From NCBI RefSeq assembly GCF_943192995.1, contig NZ_CALPCP010000004.1, positions 124,001 through 188,000 of the forward strand: a stretch of 64,000 bases of DNA, read 5' to 3'. The stretch is from Flintibacter muris (GTDB lineage: Bacteria > Bacillota > Clostridia > Oscillospirales > Oscillospiraceae). How positions within the stretch are numbered: the stretch's first letter is position 1; each line of letters begins with the position of its first letter. The notes below the pieces were generated by a model. The model did not search any database, had not been told where the DNA came from, and saw only the letters and a list, made by a program, of their open reading frames with translations. The position numbers were made by a program, and so were the translations under genes. Shown one piece after another: positions 30,955 to 40,100 of this stretch.

Positions 30955-32082
30955 TCATGGATGCAGGACCCAGAACGGCCCGCCGGCAGAGCCAACCTTG
31001 CGGCTGGCCTCGCCAGTGACGATTCTCAGGTCCCATTCCTTGTTGCTTCTCTTGACGCTGGCCGGGTCGGCCACCAGGAGCTTGCCGTCAGCAGTGACGC
31101 CCCGGAGAACGATAAAATGTCCGCTGTTGGTAAAGTGGCCCTTGGACATGATGGCGATAACCAGCTTACCCTCTTGCAGGGCCTCCACCAGCTTTTTCCC
31201 ATCCCGGCCAATGCTGGTCACGGTCAGGCCGTAGTGCCGTCCTCCGTTGGGAATCAGGCTGTGATAGCTCCCGCTGCCCTCACAGAGCCCGCCGTTCGCC
31301 ACCGACCACTGGGCCACATCATAGGGGGTGACTCTGTTGCCAGTCAGGGAGGCCACGGCGATAGCCAGAGCCGTGGGGCCGCAGCCCGCCCGGCCGATGG
31401 TACTGGTCTTGCCGTAGGGCTTATTGCCCCACCGGGCGTCCGTCTGGTTGTAGTAGACCACGGGCGTAGCCGCATTGCTGAAGGTGATATCGCCGTAGTC
31501 AGTGCCGTAGGAGCCGGGGCCATCTGTGTCGCCGACAGTCACCCGCTGATCCTCCGCCATGACGGAGTAGAGCAACGTGGCCCAGTCCTTCTCCGCCTGA
31601 GAGAAGCCCAGCCGGGTCATGTAGGCCTCCGGGGTCAGGTCCCAGACGGAGATATTCAGCACCCGGTCGGTGATAGAGGCGGAGTAGTCCAGCTTGCCGT
31701 AGAGCAAGTCCTCCAGGGCAGCGTCATCCATGACAGCCAGGTCCTGTTTGTAACGGACAGAACCGATGGCGATAAGCCAGTTTTGATTCATGCCCCCTGA
31801 GCTGTCCGTCACCTGGTAGTTGTCGTAGTCCGAGAAATTGGGAAGGATGCTGCTGACCAGACGCTCCAGCGCCGATTGATTTTTCTGGCCGATATTTTGG
31901 TAAGTGTTGGTCAGCCGTCGGGCGGAGGCGGTAAAGTCCGCCACGCCCTGATTCGTTGCGCTGTCAAAACCGAAAATTGTATTGGGCAGCGCTGTGAAAA
32001 TCAGCAAGGGCAGGAGCAGCAGCGTGGCCAAAACGCCCGAAATTACCTTGGGTAAAATAGATGTGCTTTTTGCGCTATACAC
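30955..32082 (-). CDS. Membrane-anchored C39-like cysteine peptidase, transfer cell-wall protein
   Basis: 375 aa with a GTG start at 32082 (GGAGG 8 nt upstream). A membrane segment lies at about 12-36 and the rest should be extracellular. Residues 55-180 are a lysozyme-like or linker region. The C-terminal domain is a C39_2-type peptidase: AGCGPTALAIAVASL with nucleophile C234, GHFIVLRG with H322 and ADP with D339. Gram-positive conjugation systems place a wall-degrading enzyme here; a cysteine peptidase instead of a classic CHAP or NlpC hydrolase is slightly unusual. It overlaps the VirB6-like gene by 8 bp. Confidence 0.8.
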   Translation of the reverse strand: MYSAKSTSILPKVISGVLATLLLLPLLIFTALPNTIFGFDSATNQGVADFTASARRLTNTYQNIGQKNQSALERLVSSILPNFSDYDNYQVTDSSGGMNQNWLIAIGSVRYKQDLAVMDDAALEDLLYGKLDYSASITDRVLNISVWDLTPEAYMTRLGFSQAEKDWATLLYSVMAEDQRVTVGDTDGPGSYGTDYGDITFSNAATPVVYYNQTDARWGNKPYGKTSTIGRAGCGPTALAIAVASLTGNRVTPYDVAQWSVANGGLCEGSGSYHSLIPNGGRHYGLTVTSIGRDGKKLVEALQEGKLVIAIMSKGHFTNSGHFIVLRGVTADGKLLVADPASVKRSNKEWDLRIVTGEASRKVGSAGGPFWVLHP

Positions 32083-34555
32083 TTGTGGGACCTCCCTCCC
32101 GTTTGGTTTGTCGTGTGGGCTTCTGTTTCGATGGTCCGCCGCCCAGCTTCTGGCCCGGCGGTGAGCGGGAGCCTGGCGCGGTTCCTGCCATGCCGGGGCG
32201 GGGAACGGAGCCGCCTCCTTTCACCGGAGGCTTGTCCTTCTTGGAGACCCGGCGCTGTTCCTGCTGTACCGGGCTGGAACTCTGCGCCCCAGACGTGGGC
32301 GTGGCGGGTGTCGGGGGAATATTCCTGCTGTGCCGGGATTCAGTGGCGGGAGGCCTCCGGGTACTGCGTGTTCCTGCTGTGCCGGGCTGAGAGCCGGGAG
32401 CAGTTGTCCCGGACAATTTGGTAGCCGGAGGCTTCGCCGTTCCTGCCATGCCGGGGCGGGAGGCGGAGCCGCCGCCTTTCATCGGGTGCCTGTCCTTCCC
32501 GGGGCCCCGGCGCTGTTCCTGCTGTGCCGGGCTGGAGCTCTGCGCCCCTGATGTGGGCGTGACAGGTATCGGGGGCGCATTCCTGCTGTACCGGGGTTCT
32601 GTGGCAGGAGGACGCTGTGTGCTGCGGGTCCCCATTCCTGCTGCGCCGGGTTGAGAGCTGGGAGCTCCCATCCCAGGCTTTCCAGCTGCCGGAGGCATCC
32701 CGGTTCCTGCTGCACCGGACTGGGAGATTTCCATTTTCTGAGAGGTTTTGGAGAATGTACCGCCGAAACCAGCGCCTCGGGGTGTGCCGCTGGGCCTTCC
32801 CCCGAACGTGCCGCCACCGCGAGGTGTATCCGTTTTTGCACCAGCGCCGCCAAAGCCGCTGTGAGTATCGCTAGAGCTACCACCAAAACCTCCGCTGCGA
32901 GGAGTACCCTCGCCGGTAAAGCCGCCACCCCTTGGGGCGTCCTTGGAAAATCCGCCGCCACGGGGAGTACCCTTGCCGGTGAAGCCACCACCCCTCGGGG
33001 TGTCCTTGGAAAATCCGCCGCCACGGGGAGTACCATCGCCGGTGAAGCCTCCGCCCCTCGGGGTATCCTTGGAAAATCCGCCACCACGGCCTCCGGTGAA
33101 GCCGCCGCCCTGGGGACCGTGAAAGCCAGTGAATCCGCTGGAAGAAGTGGATTTTTCCTCTGTTTTGCTCTGACTGTCGGGCGGCGTGACATAGCTGGAG
33201 CCCCGGCGAGTACCGGGCTGCACCGACGTTTTCCTGCTGGACCGGTCTGGACGGAATGTACCGCCGGGGCCAGTTCTCTGACCGCCGGATGTGCGTTCCT
33301 GCTCTGCCGTCTGACGCTGACCATTGGTCTGGGTCTGGGACGTATTCTGCTGGGATGTGTGCCGGTTTTGTTCCTGCCGGGTGTTGGACTGCTGTTCCTG
33401 CCGTGTGTCGGTCTGGCTGGCCTGAGTCCGTCCGCCGCCATAGCGTGGACCAGCTGCCGCACCGCCGATCCCGCCCACAGCCGCACCAGCCGCAGCACCG
33501 CCGATCCCGCCGACAGCGCCAGCCGCAGCGCCGCCGATCCCGCCGACAGCGCCAGCCGCAGCGCCAAAACCTTTCCCGGCACCCTTGAAGGCTCTGCCAG
33601 CCGCGCCTTTTCCTATGCCGGCGCTCTTGCCAACCCCGGCCGCCGCTTTTCCGGTCAGGCCCAGAGCGCCGCCAATCCCGTTTGCCGCCCCCTTTGTCAC
33701 CATGGACAGGGCGGTGCGGAATACGGTGTAGGCGATTACGCCGGGGAGACTGGACTTGTTTCCAGTGATGGCTGGATTCAGGCCGATCCGGGTGATAATT
33801 TCGTCCGCCTTTTTCGCCACCTTGACGATGCTGACGATCAGCACCATCCACAGGAACACGTCTGGAAAGCTGGGGACAGTGGACACCACCGACAGCAGCA
33901 TTTTGAAAAAGACGATGTTGGTGGCCATGAGAAAGCACATACTGCCGAACATCCGGCACCAGCCGGAGAAAATCTCCGATGTGCTCTTACTGCCACCCAT
34001 AGCAAAAGCCAGCGGGGCCATGACGGTGAGCATAGCCAGCACCATGTACCGCTCTGCCACCTCCAGCAGCAGGGAGAACACCATGAACATGGTGATAAGG
34101 TCGAAGATGATGACCAGCAGCCAGGAGGCGGTAAAGACACCAAAGACGCTGCCGTCCACCAGCTGGACATGGATGGCGTCCGGGACATCCAGCAGGGCAA
34201 TCACTTTGCTGGTGATACCCAGAACGATTTCACAGATCTGAGGGCTGGCCAGCAGGAGGAAGCCAAACACAAAAGTCCGGGCGAAGAGCAGGTTGGGGTC
34301 CTCCCCCTCGAAGCCCAGCCCGGCGGCCATGCTCCGCAGGGCCTGGAACACCAGGTTCCCCAGCAGCAGCGCCCAGCCTACCGCCAAAATGATTTGCTGT
34401 ATGTCCCCCATGACGGGGATGTGGGTCTTGATGTAGGCGAAATCCAGGCTCATTACATTGAGCAGGGATGATGAAAAGTAATTCCATATGTCCAAAATCA
34501 GGCTGTAAACCCACTCAAAGAAGCCTTGAAAAAGAAATTCCAGCAGCGTCAACAC
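32075..34555 (-). CDS. VirB6/TrbL-like channel protein with repeat-rich cytoplasmic or surface tail
   Basis: About 826 aa. AGGAGGTG overlaps the first codons, so the true start may be a TTG or CTG a few codons in. Residues 1-270 have seven or more membrane segments and follow VirB6/TrbL (DIWNYFSSSLL, VGWALLLGNLVFQALRSM, CRMFGSMCFLMATNIVFF). Residues 290-380 are Gly/Ala repeats (GGIGGAAAGAV). Then come Gln/Thr-rich, GGGF repeats (21-residue unit) and two 86-residue Pro/Ser/Gln repeats, ending basic. Such a 550-residue low-complexity tail is far longer than usual for the family. It overlaps the MT-A70 gene by 41 bp. Confidence 0.82.
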   Translation of the reverse strand: MLTLLEFLFQGFFEWVYSLILDIWNYFSSSLLNVMSLDFAYIKTHIPVMGDIQQIILAVGWALLLGNLVFQALRSMAAGLGFEGEDPNLLFARTFVFGFLLLASPQICEIVLGITSKVIALLDVPDAIHVQLVDGSVFGVFTASWLLVIIFDLITMFMVFSLLLEVAERYMVLAMLTVMAPLAFAMGGSKSTSEIFSGWCRMFGSMCFLMATNIVFFKMLLSVVSTVPSFPDVFLWMVLIVSIVKVAKKADEIITRIGLNPAITGNKSSLPGVIAYTVFRTALSMVTKGAANGIGGALGLTGKAAAGVGKSAGIGKGAAGRAFKGAGKGFGAAAGAVGGIGGAAAGAVGGIGGAAAGAAVGGIGGAAAGPRYGGGRTQASQTDTRQEQQSNTRQEQNRHTSQQNTSQTQTNGQRQTAEQERTSGGQRTGPGGTFRPDRSSRKTSVQPGTRRGSSYVTPPDSQSKTEEKSTSSSGFTGFHGPQGGGFTGGRGGGFSKDTPRGGGFTGDGTPRGGGFSKDTPRGGGFTGKGTPRGGGFSKDAPRGGGFTGEGTPRSGGFGGSSSDTHSGFGGAGAKTDTPRGGGTFGGRPSGTPRGAGFGGTFSKTSQKMEISQSGAAGTGMPPAAGKPGMGAPSSQPGAAGMGTRSTQRPPATEPRYSRNAPPIPVTPTSGAQSSSPAQQEQRRGPGKDRHPMKGGGSASRPGMAGTAKPPATKLSGTTAPGSQPGTAGTRSTRRPPATESRHSRNIPPTPATPTSGAQSSSPVQQEQRRVSKKDKPPVKGGGSVPRPGMAGTAPGSRSPPGQKLGGGPSKQKPTRQTKREGGPTSV
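32184..32690. repeat. Two diverged 258-bp tandem repeats in the VirB6-like gene
   Basis: CCTGCCATGCCGGGGCGGG recurs at 32184 and 32442 and the flanking 230 bp align. They encode two copies of an 86-residue segment containing TSGAQSSSP and KGGGS. Both lie in the tail of the channel protein. Confidence 0.7.
32930..33115. repeat. Three 63-bp tandem repeats in the VirB6-like gene
   Basis: CCTTGGAAAATCCGCC recurs at 32941, 33004 and 33067. Each unit encodes 21 residues (GGGFSKD.PRGGGFTG.GTPR). The near-identity at DNA level suggests recent expansion. Confidence 0.8.
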
Positions 34556-35114
34556 CTCCTATCTCATTTCCCCAGCAGTCCCACCCTTCTCTCTGCTGTC
34601 TTGCGAAAAGTTCAAGTCTTTCTGCGCCGTCAAACATATCCTCTAACATTTTATAAGCGCATACCGGCTTGCGGCTGTGGTATGAAGCAGGCTCCCGCAT
34701 GACTGTTGTGTACTTGCCAAAGCATTCTCGCCTGGGCATCAGGATTTTGTTCGGCTTGTAAAACCATAGCAGATACTCGTGGCTGAATCGAACAGTGAAG
34801 GCGGGCGCAATCCCATTCTCTTTATCCCAGATGAAGCGGGCGTGGAGTTTATATCCGCGCTTTTCCATTTGGAGCGATGTTTCCAGCAAAAATTTATCTA
34901 TTGTCCAGATAAATATGTTGTGCTTTTCGTTCGTCCGCTCAAAAAATGGGTCCTGCGTCTTAAAGCAGTCTCCCACTGCCATTGTCGGATAATCAAGCTG
35001 TCTGCCCTGATTCGGACGGCATTTTCGGATATGCCCCTTCCTTTGCGGCCAGGGTGGGTCCGTATAAATCAGGTCGTACCGTTTATCCGTTTTGGATATA
35101 TCTGTAATGATCAT
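34515..35114 (-). CDS. MT-A70-family adenine methyltransferase
   Basis: 199 aa, ATG at 35114, overlapping the upstream stop as TGATG. YDLIYTDPPWPQ carries the DPPW catalytic motif (19-22). FIWTIDKFLLETSLQMEKRG, LHARFIWDKENGI and HEYLLWFYKP complete the MT-A70 pattern. The end, ARQQREGWDCWGNEI, is the usual closing motif of phage and plasmid MT-A70 enzymes. It methylates adenine N6 in DNA in known bacterial members. Its location inside the type IV secretion operon suggests protection of transferred DNA from restriction, which is an inference. Confidence 0.88.
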   Translation of the reverse strand: MIITDISKTDKRYDLIYTDPPWPQRKGHIRKCRPNQGRQLDYPTMAVGDCFKTQDPFFERTNEKHNIFIWTIDKFLLETSLQMEKRGYKLHARFIWDKENGIAPAFTVRFSHEYLLWFYKPNKILMPRRECFGKYTTVMREPASYHSRKPVCAYKMLEDMFDGAERLELFARQQREGWDCWGNEIGGVDAAGISFSRLL

Positions 35115-35485
35115 CAGGGCGTCAGGGTAGCCAGACCGCTGAACAGTGGGGTGACGTAGGCGATAAAGGCCCCAATACCGTTTATAATCATCCAGGCGAT
35201 CCAGATGCGCTTGAGCCAGTCCCAGGCCTGATCGACCTTGTGCTGGTTGTTGGACAGCTTGGCCCCCACCACAGCCACGGCGGACATCAGGCCGGCCAGG
35301 ACAGTGCTGACGCCGGCGATTTTGCCGTAGACATCCACAATGATCCGGTTGGCGACCGTCCACATATCATCCAGCGCGAAGGCAGGCGTCACCATGCAGG
35401 CACACACCAGCACCACAACCATTGTCCGGACGTAGTACCTGGGGAGCCGGGGGCAAAACCGCGCCCAAAAGTTTCGTTTCTTCAA
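35114..35485 (-). CDS. VirB2/TrbC-like conjugal pilin candidate
   Basis: 123 aa. The start is a TTG at 35485 with AGGAGG 7 nt upstream; there is no supported start further up. A basic N-terminus and hydrophobic MVVVLVCACMVTPAFA form a signal peptide. The mature part has two membrane segments (IAGVSTVLAGLMSAVAVVGA and IWIAWMIINGIGAFIAYV) separated by a polar SNNQHKVDQAWDWLKR loop. That hairpin is the layout of VirB2/TrbC pilins. It is the first gene of the transfer operon. Sequence similarity to a named family was not recognised, so the pilin call rests on topology and position. Confidence 0.65.
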   Translation of the reverse strand: MKKRNFWARFCPRLPRYYVRTMVVVLVCACMVTPAFALDDMWTVANRIIVDVYGKIAGVSTVLAGLMSAVAVVGAKLSNNQHKVDQAWDWLKRIWIAWMIINGIGAFIAYVTPLFSGLATLTP

Positions 35486-35497
35486 AAAAAGACCTCC

Positions 35498-35526
35498 TAT
35501 ACAAACCGGCGAGGATGTGATATACT
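35498..35526 (+). promoter_or_regulatory. Promoter for the small zinc-ribbon gene
   Basis: TATACA (35498-35503), 17-bp spacer, TATACT (35521-35526), 20 bp before the ATG at 35546. It has the same -35 hexamer as the two duplicated leader promoters. Confidence 0.6.
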
Positions 35527-35545
35527 TGCCTCTCGGTGATATAAA

Positions 35546-35698
35546 ATGATTTTTGCTTGTGATAAGTGCCATTTCCTGTTCAGCCGCACCCGACAGCCGG
35601 AACAGTGCCCCGATTGTGGCAAGTTCGCCGTCCGTGAGGCGACTGAGGCGGAGCGGCAGGAGTATGAGGAACACCTGAAGGAGTTCCAGAACGGTTAA
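35546..35698 (+). CDS. Mini zinc-ribbon protein, 50 aa
   Basis: MIFACDKCHFLFSRTRQPEQ then CPDCGKFAVREA and an acidic tail. CDKC (5-8) and CPDC (21-24) form a rubredoxin-like zinc knuckle pair. The ATG at 35546 has a modest GGTG site and a good promoter. It lies between the divergent pilin operon and the methyltransferase at 35721, 22 bp before the latter. Similar tiny ribbons are common in clostridial ICEs; function unknown. Confidence 0.7.
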   Translation: MIFACDKCHFLFSRTRQPEQCPDCGKFAVREATEAERQEYEEHLKEFQNG

Positions 35699-35720
35699 AT
35701 ATAAAATGGGACTTGATATT

Positions 35721-36455
35721 ATGAGAGAAAATAAGTACGATGACTGCGTATTTTTTCAGAAATACAGCGAGATGAATCGTTCCCGGCAAGGACTTGCCGG
35801 AGCTGGTGAATGGTACAAGCTAGAAAAGCTGTTACCGGATTTTCAGGGTTTGTCCGTTCTGGACCTGGGCTGCGGTTATGGCTGGCACTGTAAGTATGCG
35901 GTCGAACATGGGGCCGCCTATGTGCTGGGGACGGACATCTCCCATAAAATGCTGGAAGCCGCCGCACGGAAAAATCCCGGTCCCAACATTGAATACCGGC
36001 AAGCCGCTATGGAGGATCTGCAATTTGCGGACGCCTATTTCGATGTGGTATTGAGTTCCCTGGCCTTTCATTATGTCGCTGATTTTACCTCACTGGTCCG
36101 GAATATCAGCCACTGGCTGAAGCCGGGCGGCAGATTCGTCTTTTCAGTTGAGCACCCCGTATTTACCGCCTACGGCTCTCAGGACTGGTACTATGATGAA
36201 AACGGTAATATTCTTCACTTTCCCATAGATAATTACTATCTGGAAGGAAAGCGTGACGCAATCTTTCTGGGTGAGCAGGTTACAAAATACCACCGGACGC
36301 TAACCACCTATCTTGAAACGCTTATAGCAAACGGATTTCGGCTTCAGCATGTGGTGGAGCCTCAGCCCCCAGGGCATATGATGGATATCCCGGGCATGAA
36401 AGACGAGTTGCGAAGGCCCATGATGTTGTTGGTTTCAGCGACTAGGGAAGGGTGA
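35721..36455 (+). CDS. Class I SAM-dependent methyltransferase
   Basis: 244 aa; I start at the second ATG (MRENKYDDCVFFQKYSEMNR), which matches related proteins, rather than at 35706. VLDLGCGYGWH (motif I, 46-56), LGTDISHKML, FDVVLSSLAFHYV and LKPGGRFVFSVEHP are the UbiE/Methyltransf_11 landmarks. The substrate is probably a small molecule or metabolite; no evidence for nucleic acid. Plus-strand, in an apparent two-gene unit with the mini zinc ribbon. Probably accessory cargo. Confidence 0.87.
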   Translation: MRENKYDDCVFFQKYSEMNRSRQGLAGAGEWYKLEKLLPDFQGLSVLDLGCGYGWHCKYAVEHGAAYVLGTDISHKMLEAAARKNPGPNIEYRQAAMEDLQFADAYFDVVLSSLAFHYVADFTSLVRNISHWLKPGGRFVFSVEHPVFTAYGSQDWYYDENGNILHFPIDNYYLEGKRDAIFLGEQVTKYHRTLTTYLETLIANGFRLQHVVEPQPPGHMMDIPGMKDELRRPMMLLVSATREG

Positions 36456-36458
36456 TGG

Positions 36459-37067
36459 TCAGTTATAGAACGCCTGGGCGATCATGCCGATATGCCGGGC
36501 GAAGCAGGCCAGGAGCAGCGGGTCAAAGATACCGCAAGCCCCGGATACGATCATGTCACTGGCCTGGTCCTGGGGGTAGGCCGGCTTGTAGACCCGGGGG
36601 TGGATGAGCGCGTCAAAGGCATCTGCCAGCCCTACCACCTGGACCCAGGGGGTGATGCTGTCCCCGGCCAGCCTGTCCGGGTAGCCGCTGCCGTCCCACC
36701 GTTCATGGTGGTGGCGGCACACGTCGCAGATCAGAGGAAACGCCTCGCACTCCCGCAACTCCGGGATGTTCTCCAGCAGCTCGCAGCCCTGGGTGGTGTG
36801 GGACTTCATCACCTCAAATTCCTCCGGGGTCAGGTAACCCGGCTTGTTGAGAATTTCCTGCGGGATGGCCCGCTTGCCCACGTCATGGAGCAGGGCCAGG
36901 GTGGCGTAGAGCCGGATTTCCGCCATAGTCAGCGGTGGAATGACAGCGGCAGCGGAAAAGGTACGCAAAAGCTGTCCGGTCAGGTTTTCAAACTGTACGC
37001 TGTGGGGAGCGTGGTCCATGAGAAGCTGCTCCCGGCGCAGGACAGTAAACGCAGGTTCTATATTCAA
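36459..37067 (-). CDS. HD-GYP domain phosphohydrolase
   Basis: 202 aa, TTG start at 37067 with GAGGTG upstream. The HD pair is LLHDVGK (H61, D62), followed by IPQEILNKPGYLTPEEFEVM, then HHHERWDGSGYP with the GYP triad at 128-130 and a closing AFDALIHPRVYKPAY. HD-GYP domains hydrolyse cyclic di-GMP or related dinucleotides. There is no receiver or sensor domain. It lies directly downstream of the giant adhesin gene, so a link between cyclic nucleotide signalling and adhesion or transfer is possible. Confidence 0.87.
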   Translation of the reverse strand: MNIEPAFTVLRREQLLMDHAPHSVQFENLTGQLLRTFSAAAVIPPLTMAEIRLYATLALLHDVGKRAIPQEILNKPGYLTPEEFEVMKSHTTQGCELLENIPELRECEAFPLICDVCRHHHERWDGSGYPDRLAGDSITPWVQVVGLADAFDALIHPRVYKPAYPQDQASDMIVSGACGIFDPLLLACFARHIGMIAQAFYN

Positions 37068-37097
37068 TTTTAGTTCACCTCTACCTTAATATAATGC

Positions 37098-37124
37098 GAG
37101 GGACGACCCGATGGGCCGTCCCTC
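37098..37124. terminator. Hairpin between adhesin and HD-GYP gene
   Basis: GAGGGACG (37098-37105) and CGTCCCTC (37117-37124) with inner CCC/GGG. On the minus strand it follows the adhesin stop but lacks a clear U run; the plus strand has CTCTTTT. A terminator or mRNA-processing hairpin. Confidence 0.45.
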
Positions 37125-37132
37125 TTTTCAGT

Positions 37133-40100
37133 TTAGTAGCCGGTCTTGGGGAGGGTGGGAACGTAAGTGGGCGTCAGCTTGCGGATGACGGTGAGCCAGG
37201 TAGCCTGGGCAGTCTGCCAGGCGCCCTGATACTTACCGCCCACATCGGCCCGGTTGATCAGTTGGTAGCCGTTGGCCGCCGTACCGCTGACGGTGACGGT
37301 CAAAGTGGGATTGGCCACCGACTGGAAGCCCACGGGCACCTTGCCAAAGTCCAAATACACATCAGTGACATACTCCCCAGCCTGCATGGGGATAGCGTTC
37401 AGGCTGAAGGAGTAGTTGCTGCTGGTGATGAGATTGGACGCCAGCACCTGGTAGGCCCCGGAGTAATTGGTCTTGTAGAGAATCCGGTAATTGAGCCGGG
37501 CGCTGTAGGTTCCGGTGGTGAAAATAGTCGCTCGGGCCGCGTCGGTGGGAATGCGGTCATGCCAGTAGTAGGATTCAAGCGGTACATTGCTGGTGTTGGC
37601 CACGGTGAAGTCATAGCGCATCTGGCTCCCGGCCAGGACCTCGGCGTTGCCCCGTTTGGTGATAGTCACGCCCAGGTTGGAGGGCTTGTCGTAGTCGCTC
37701 ACCTTGATGATCTGGCCCGAATACTCCAATGTTTCGTCAAAGGTCTTGCCGCTGACCTGCCAGTAGGCCGGGGCAGTAACCTCCACAATTTTATAGCGCC
37801 CTAACGGCAGAGGCTTGGAGGCGGCTACGCCTCTGGCATCGGTGGTAATATAATCGACGACCTTGCCTGAGCGGGCCTCGCTGATCTCATAGACCGCGCC
37901 CTGGAGGGGAGCACCGGCAGGGGCCCCGGTGACCTCATTGTACTCGGCAGCGTACTTGTAAATCTGGAACTGGCCGGTGATGGGAGTATTTTCCCACTCG
38001 ATTTCCACCGTTTTCCCCGGCTGGACATAGACAGTCTTATACTCCTTGTCCAGCTCATAGCCGGGTGCGGCCTCCAATTCACGGATGAACAGCTTGCCCT
38101 TGCCCTGTACGGTCAAATCGTCGATATAAATGTAGCCGTTGTCGTCCGTGGCATACTCCCCAATGGGATTCTTGTTGGAATCGTAGACCAGGAATTTCAC
38201 GTTATAAATCCCCAGGCCGGTCACGCTGTCAATCTTGTGCAGGATAATACCGCTGAATGGGGCGTTGGTCACGGTCAGTGTGGTGGTCTCGTTGTCCCGG
38301 ATGGTGAAGTAGTGGGGGGTGCTGTCAATCTTGAAGCCCTCCGCCGCCTCGACCTCCACGCAGTAGTAGTCGCCCGCGTCCAGGGAGACATGGACCCGGC
38401 CACGGTCCCCGGTGGTCACGGTGTCCACCAGAGCGCCGTCCATCTTGCGGATTTCAAAGGTCACACCCTTGATCCGCTGGGTCTTGTCCGCTTCGGACAC
38501 CTTGATCAGCTCCAAGCCGCCCACAGGAGTGTTGTAAAACTTCAAGGTCTGAGCGTCACCCACCTTGATCTGGATGCTCTTGGGGCTGGTATCGAGCACA
38601 TAACCGTCCAGGCCCCGGATTTCTTTCGCAATGATGGTCACACCGGGCTCCAGGCCCTCAATTACAATCCGGCCATTCTCATCGGTCACATACTCGCCGT
38701 TGGCGCTGCCCAGCACCTGCCCGTTGGACTCAGTGACCAAAAACGTCACGCCCTTCAGCGGAGTGGTGGTTCCGGTGATGTATTTTTCGATAATCAGCCG
38801 GGTTTTGGGGTCGTTCTCAAACGTGAGATCATTGCCGCCGTTGGTTCCGCCGCCAGTGCTGGTGTTTCCGCCTGGATTGGCCGTACCGCCAGTGGTTCCG
38901 CCGCTGCTCACGGAATTGGAGCCATTTTTCACAATAATGGTCTGGGGTGTGCTGTTGAGAACGTAACCGCTGGGGACTTTGGTTTCCACAACCACGATGG
39001 TACTGCCAGGCACGAGGCCGGTGACTGTCACAGCCCCATCCTTGCCGGTGGTGTAGCGGCCCAGCACAGTCCCGTTGCCGTCCTTGACCGTGAATTCGGT
39101 TCCCGGTACAGGCTTTCCGGTAACGGAATCTTTTTTCGTAATCGTGAGAGAGCACAGAGGTTCGTTGAGGAAAGTTAAAGTTTGTGTGTCCATGGGGTTG
39201 ACCGTGACCGTCTGCGTCTGGGTGCTCTGGTCAATCACATAGCCGGGGGCTGGTTTGACCTCTTTGGCAACGATAGTGCCCGTCACGCCGGAAATCCGAA
39301 TTTCACCTTTGTCATCGGTGGTATAGAGGCCGTTGCTGCTCAAATGGCCGTTGTCGTTATCAACGTACCCACCGTTGGCATACGTCACTTGGAATTGTGC
39401 GCCGGGAATAAAATTGCCGGTTACACTGTCTTTCTTTTGAATCACCAGTGTACCAGCCTTGGCGTTCCAAAAGGTGAGCTGCTGCACACGTCCGCCCTCG
39501 ATTTTGATGTCCTGGGGCGTGCCATCAAGGACATACCCTTCCACGGTCTTGATCTCTCTGACAATCACCGTAGTTCCGGGCTCAATGCCTTCCAGGACGA
39601 TTTCTCCCGCCTTGTCGGTGTAATAGCAGCCATCGTCCGGGCCAACGGCGGCCCCGGAGCCGTCCACCACCTTGAAGCACACGCCGCTCAAAGGCTCGTT
39701 TTCGGTTCCCTCGATGAACTTCCGAATTATTAAGGTTGTACCCGGTTGGTTGTCAAAAATCAGGCTGTTGGAAATGCCAGACTTCACCACAATGCTCTTG
39801 GGTGTCTCATCGAGGATGTAACCTGTAGGTGCTCTGGTTTCAGACACCATGATGGTACTGCCAGGCTCCAGTCCGGAGACAATCACTGTGCCGTCCGTTC
39901 CGGTTTTGTAGATACCGTTGGTGGGGCCGACAGCGTGGCCCTCGCTGTCCCGGACAATAAATTCAGCGTTTGCCAAAGGCTTGCGGGTCACAGCGTCTCT
40001 TTTCGTGATGGTCAATGTGGCCTTGGGGGTGTTGGTGATAATGATCGTCTGCGTGTCTCCGTTGGGGCCGATGACCACGTTGGTGCTGGGGCTGTCCATG

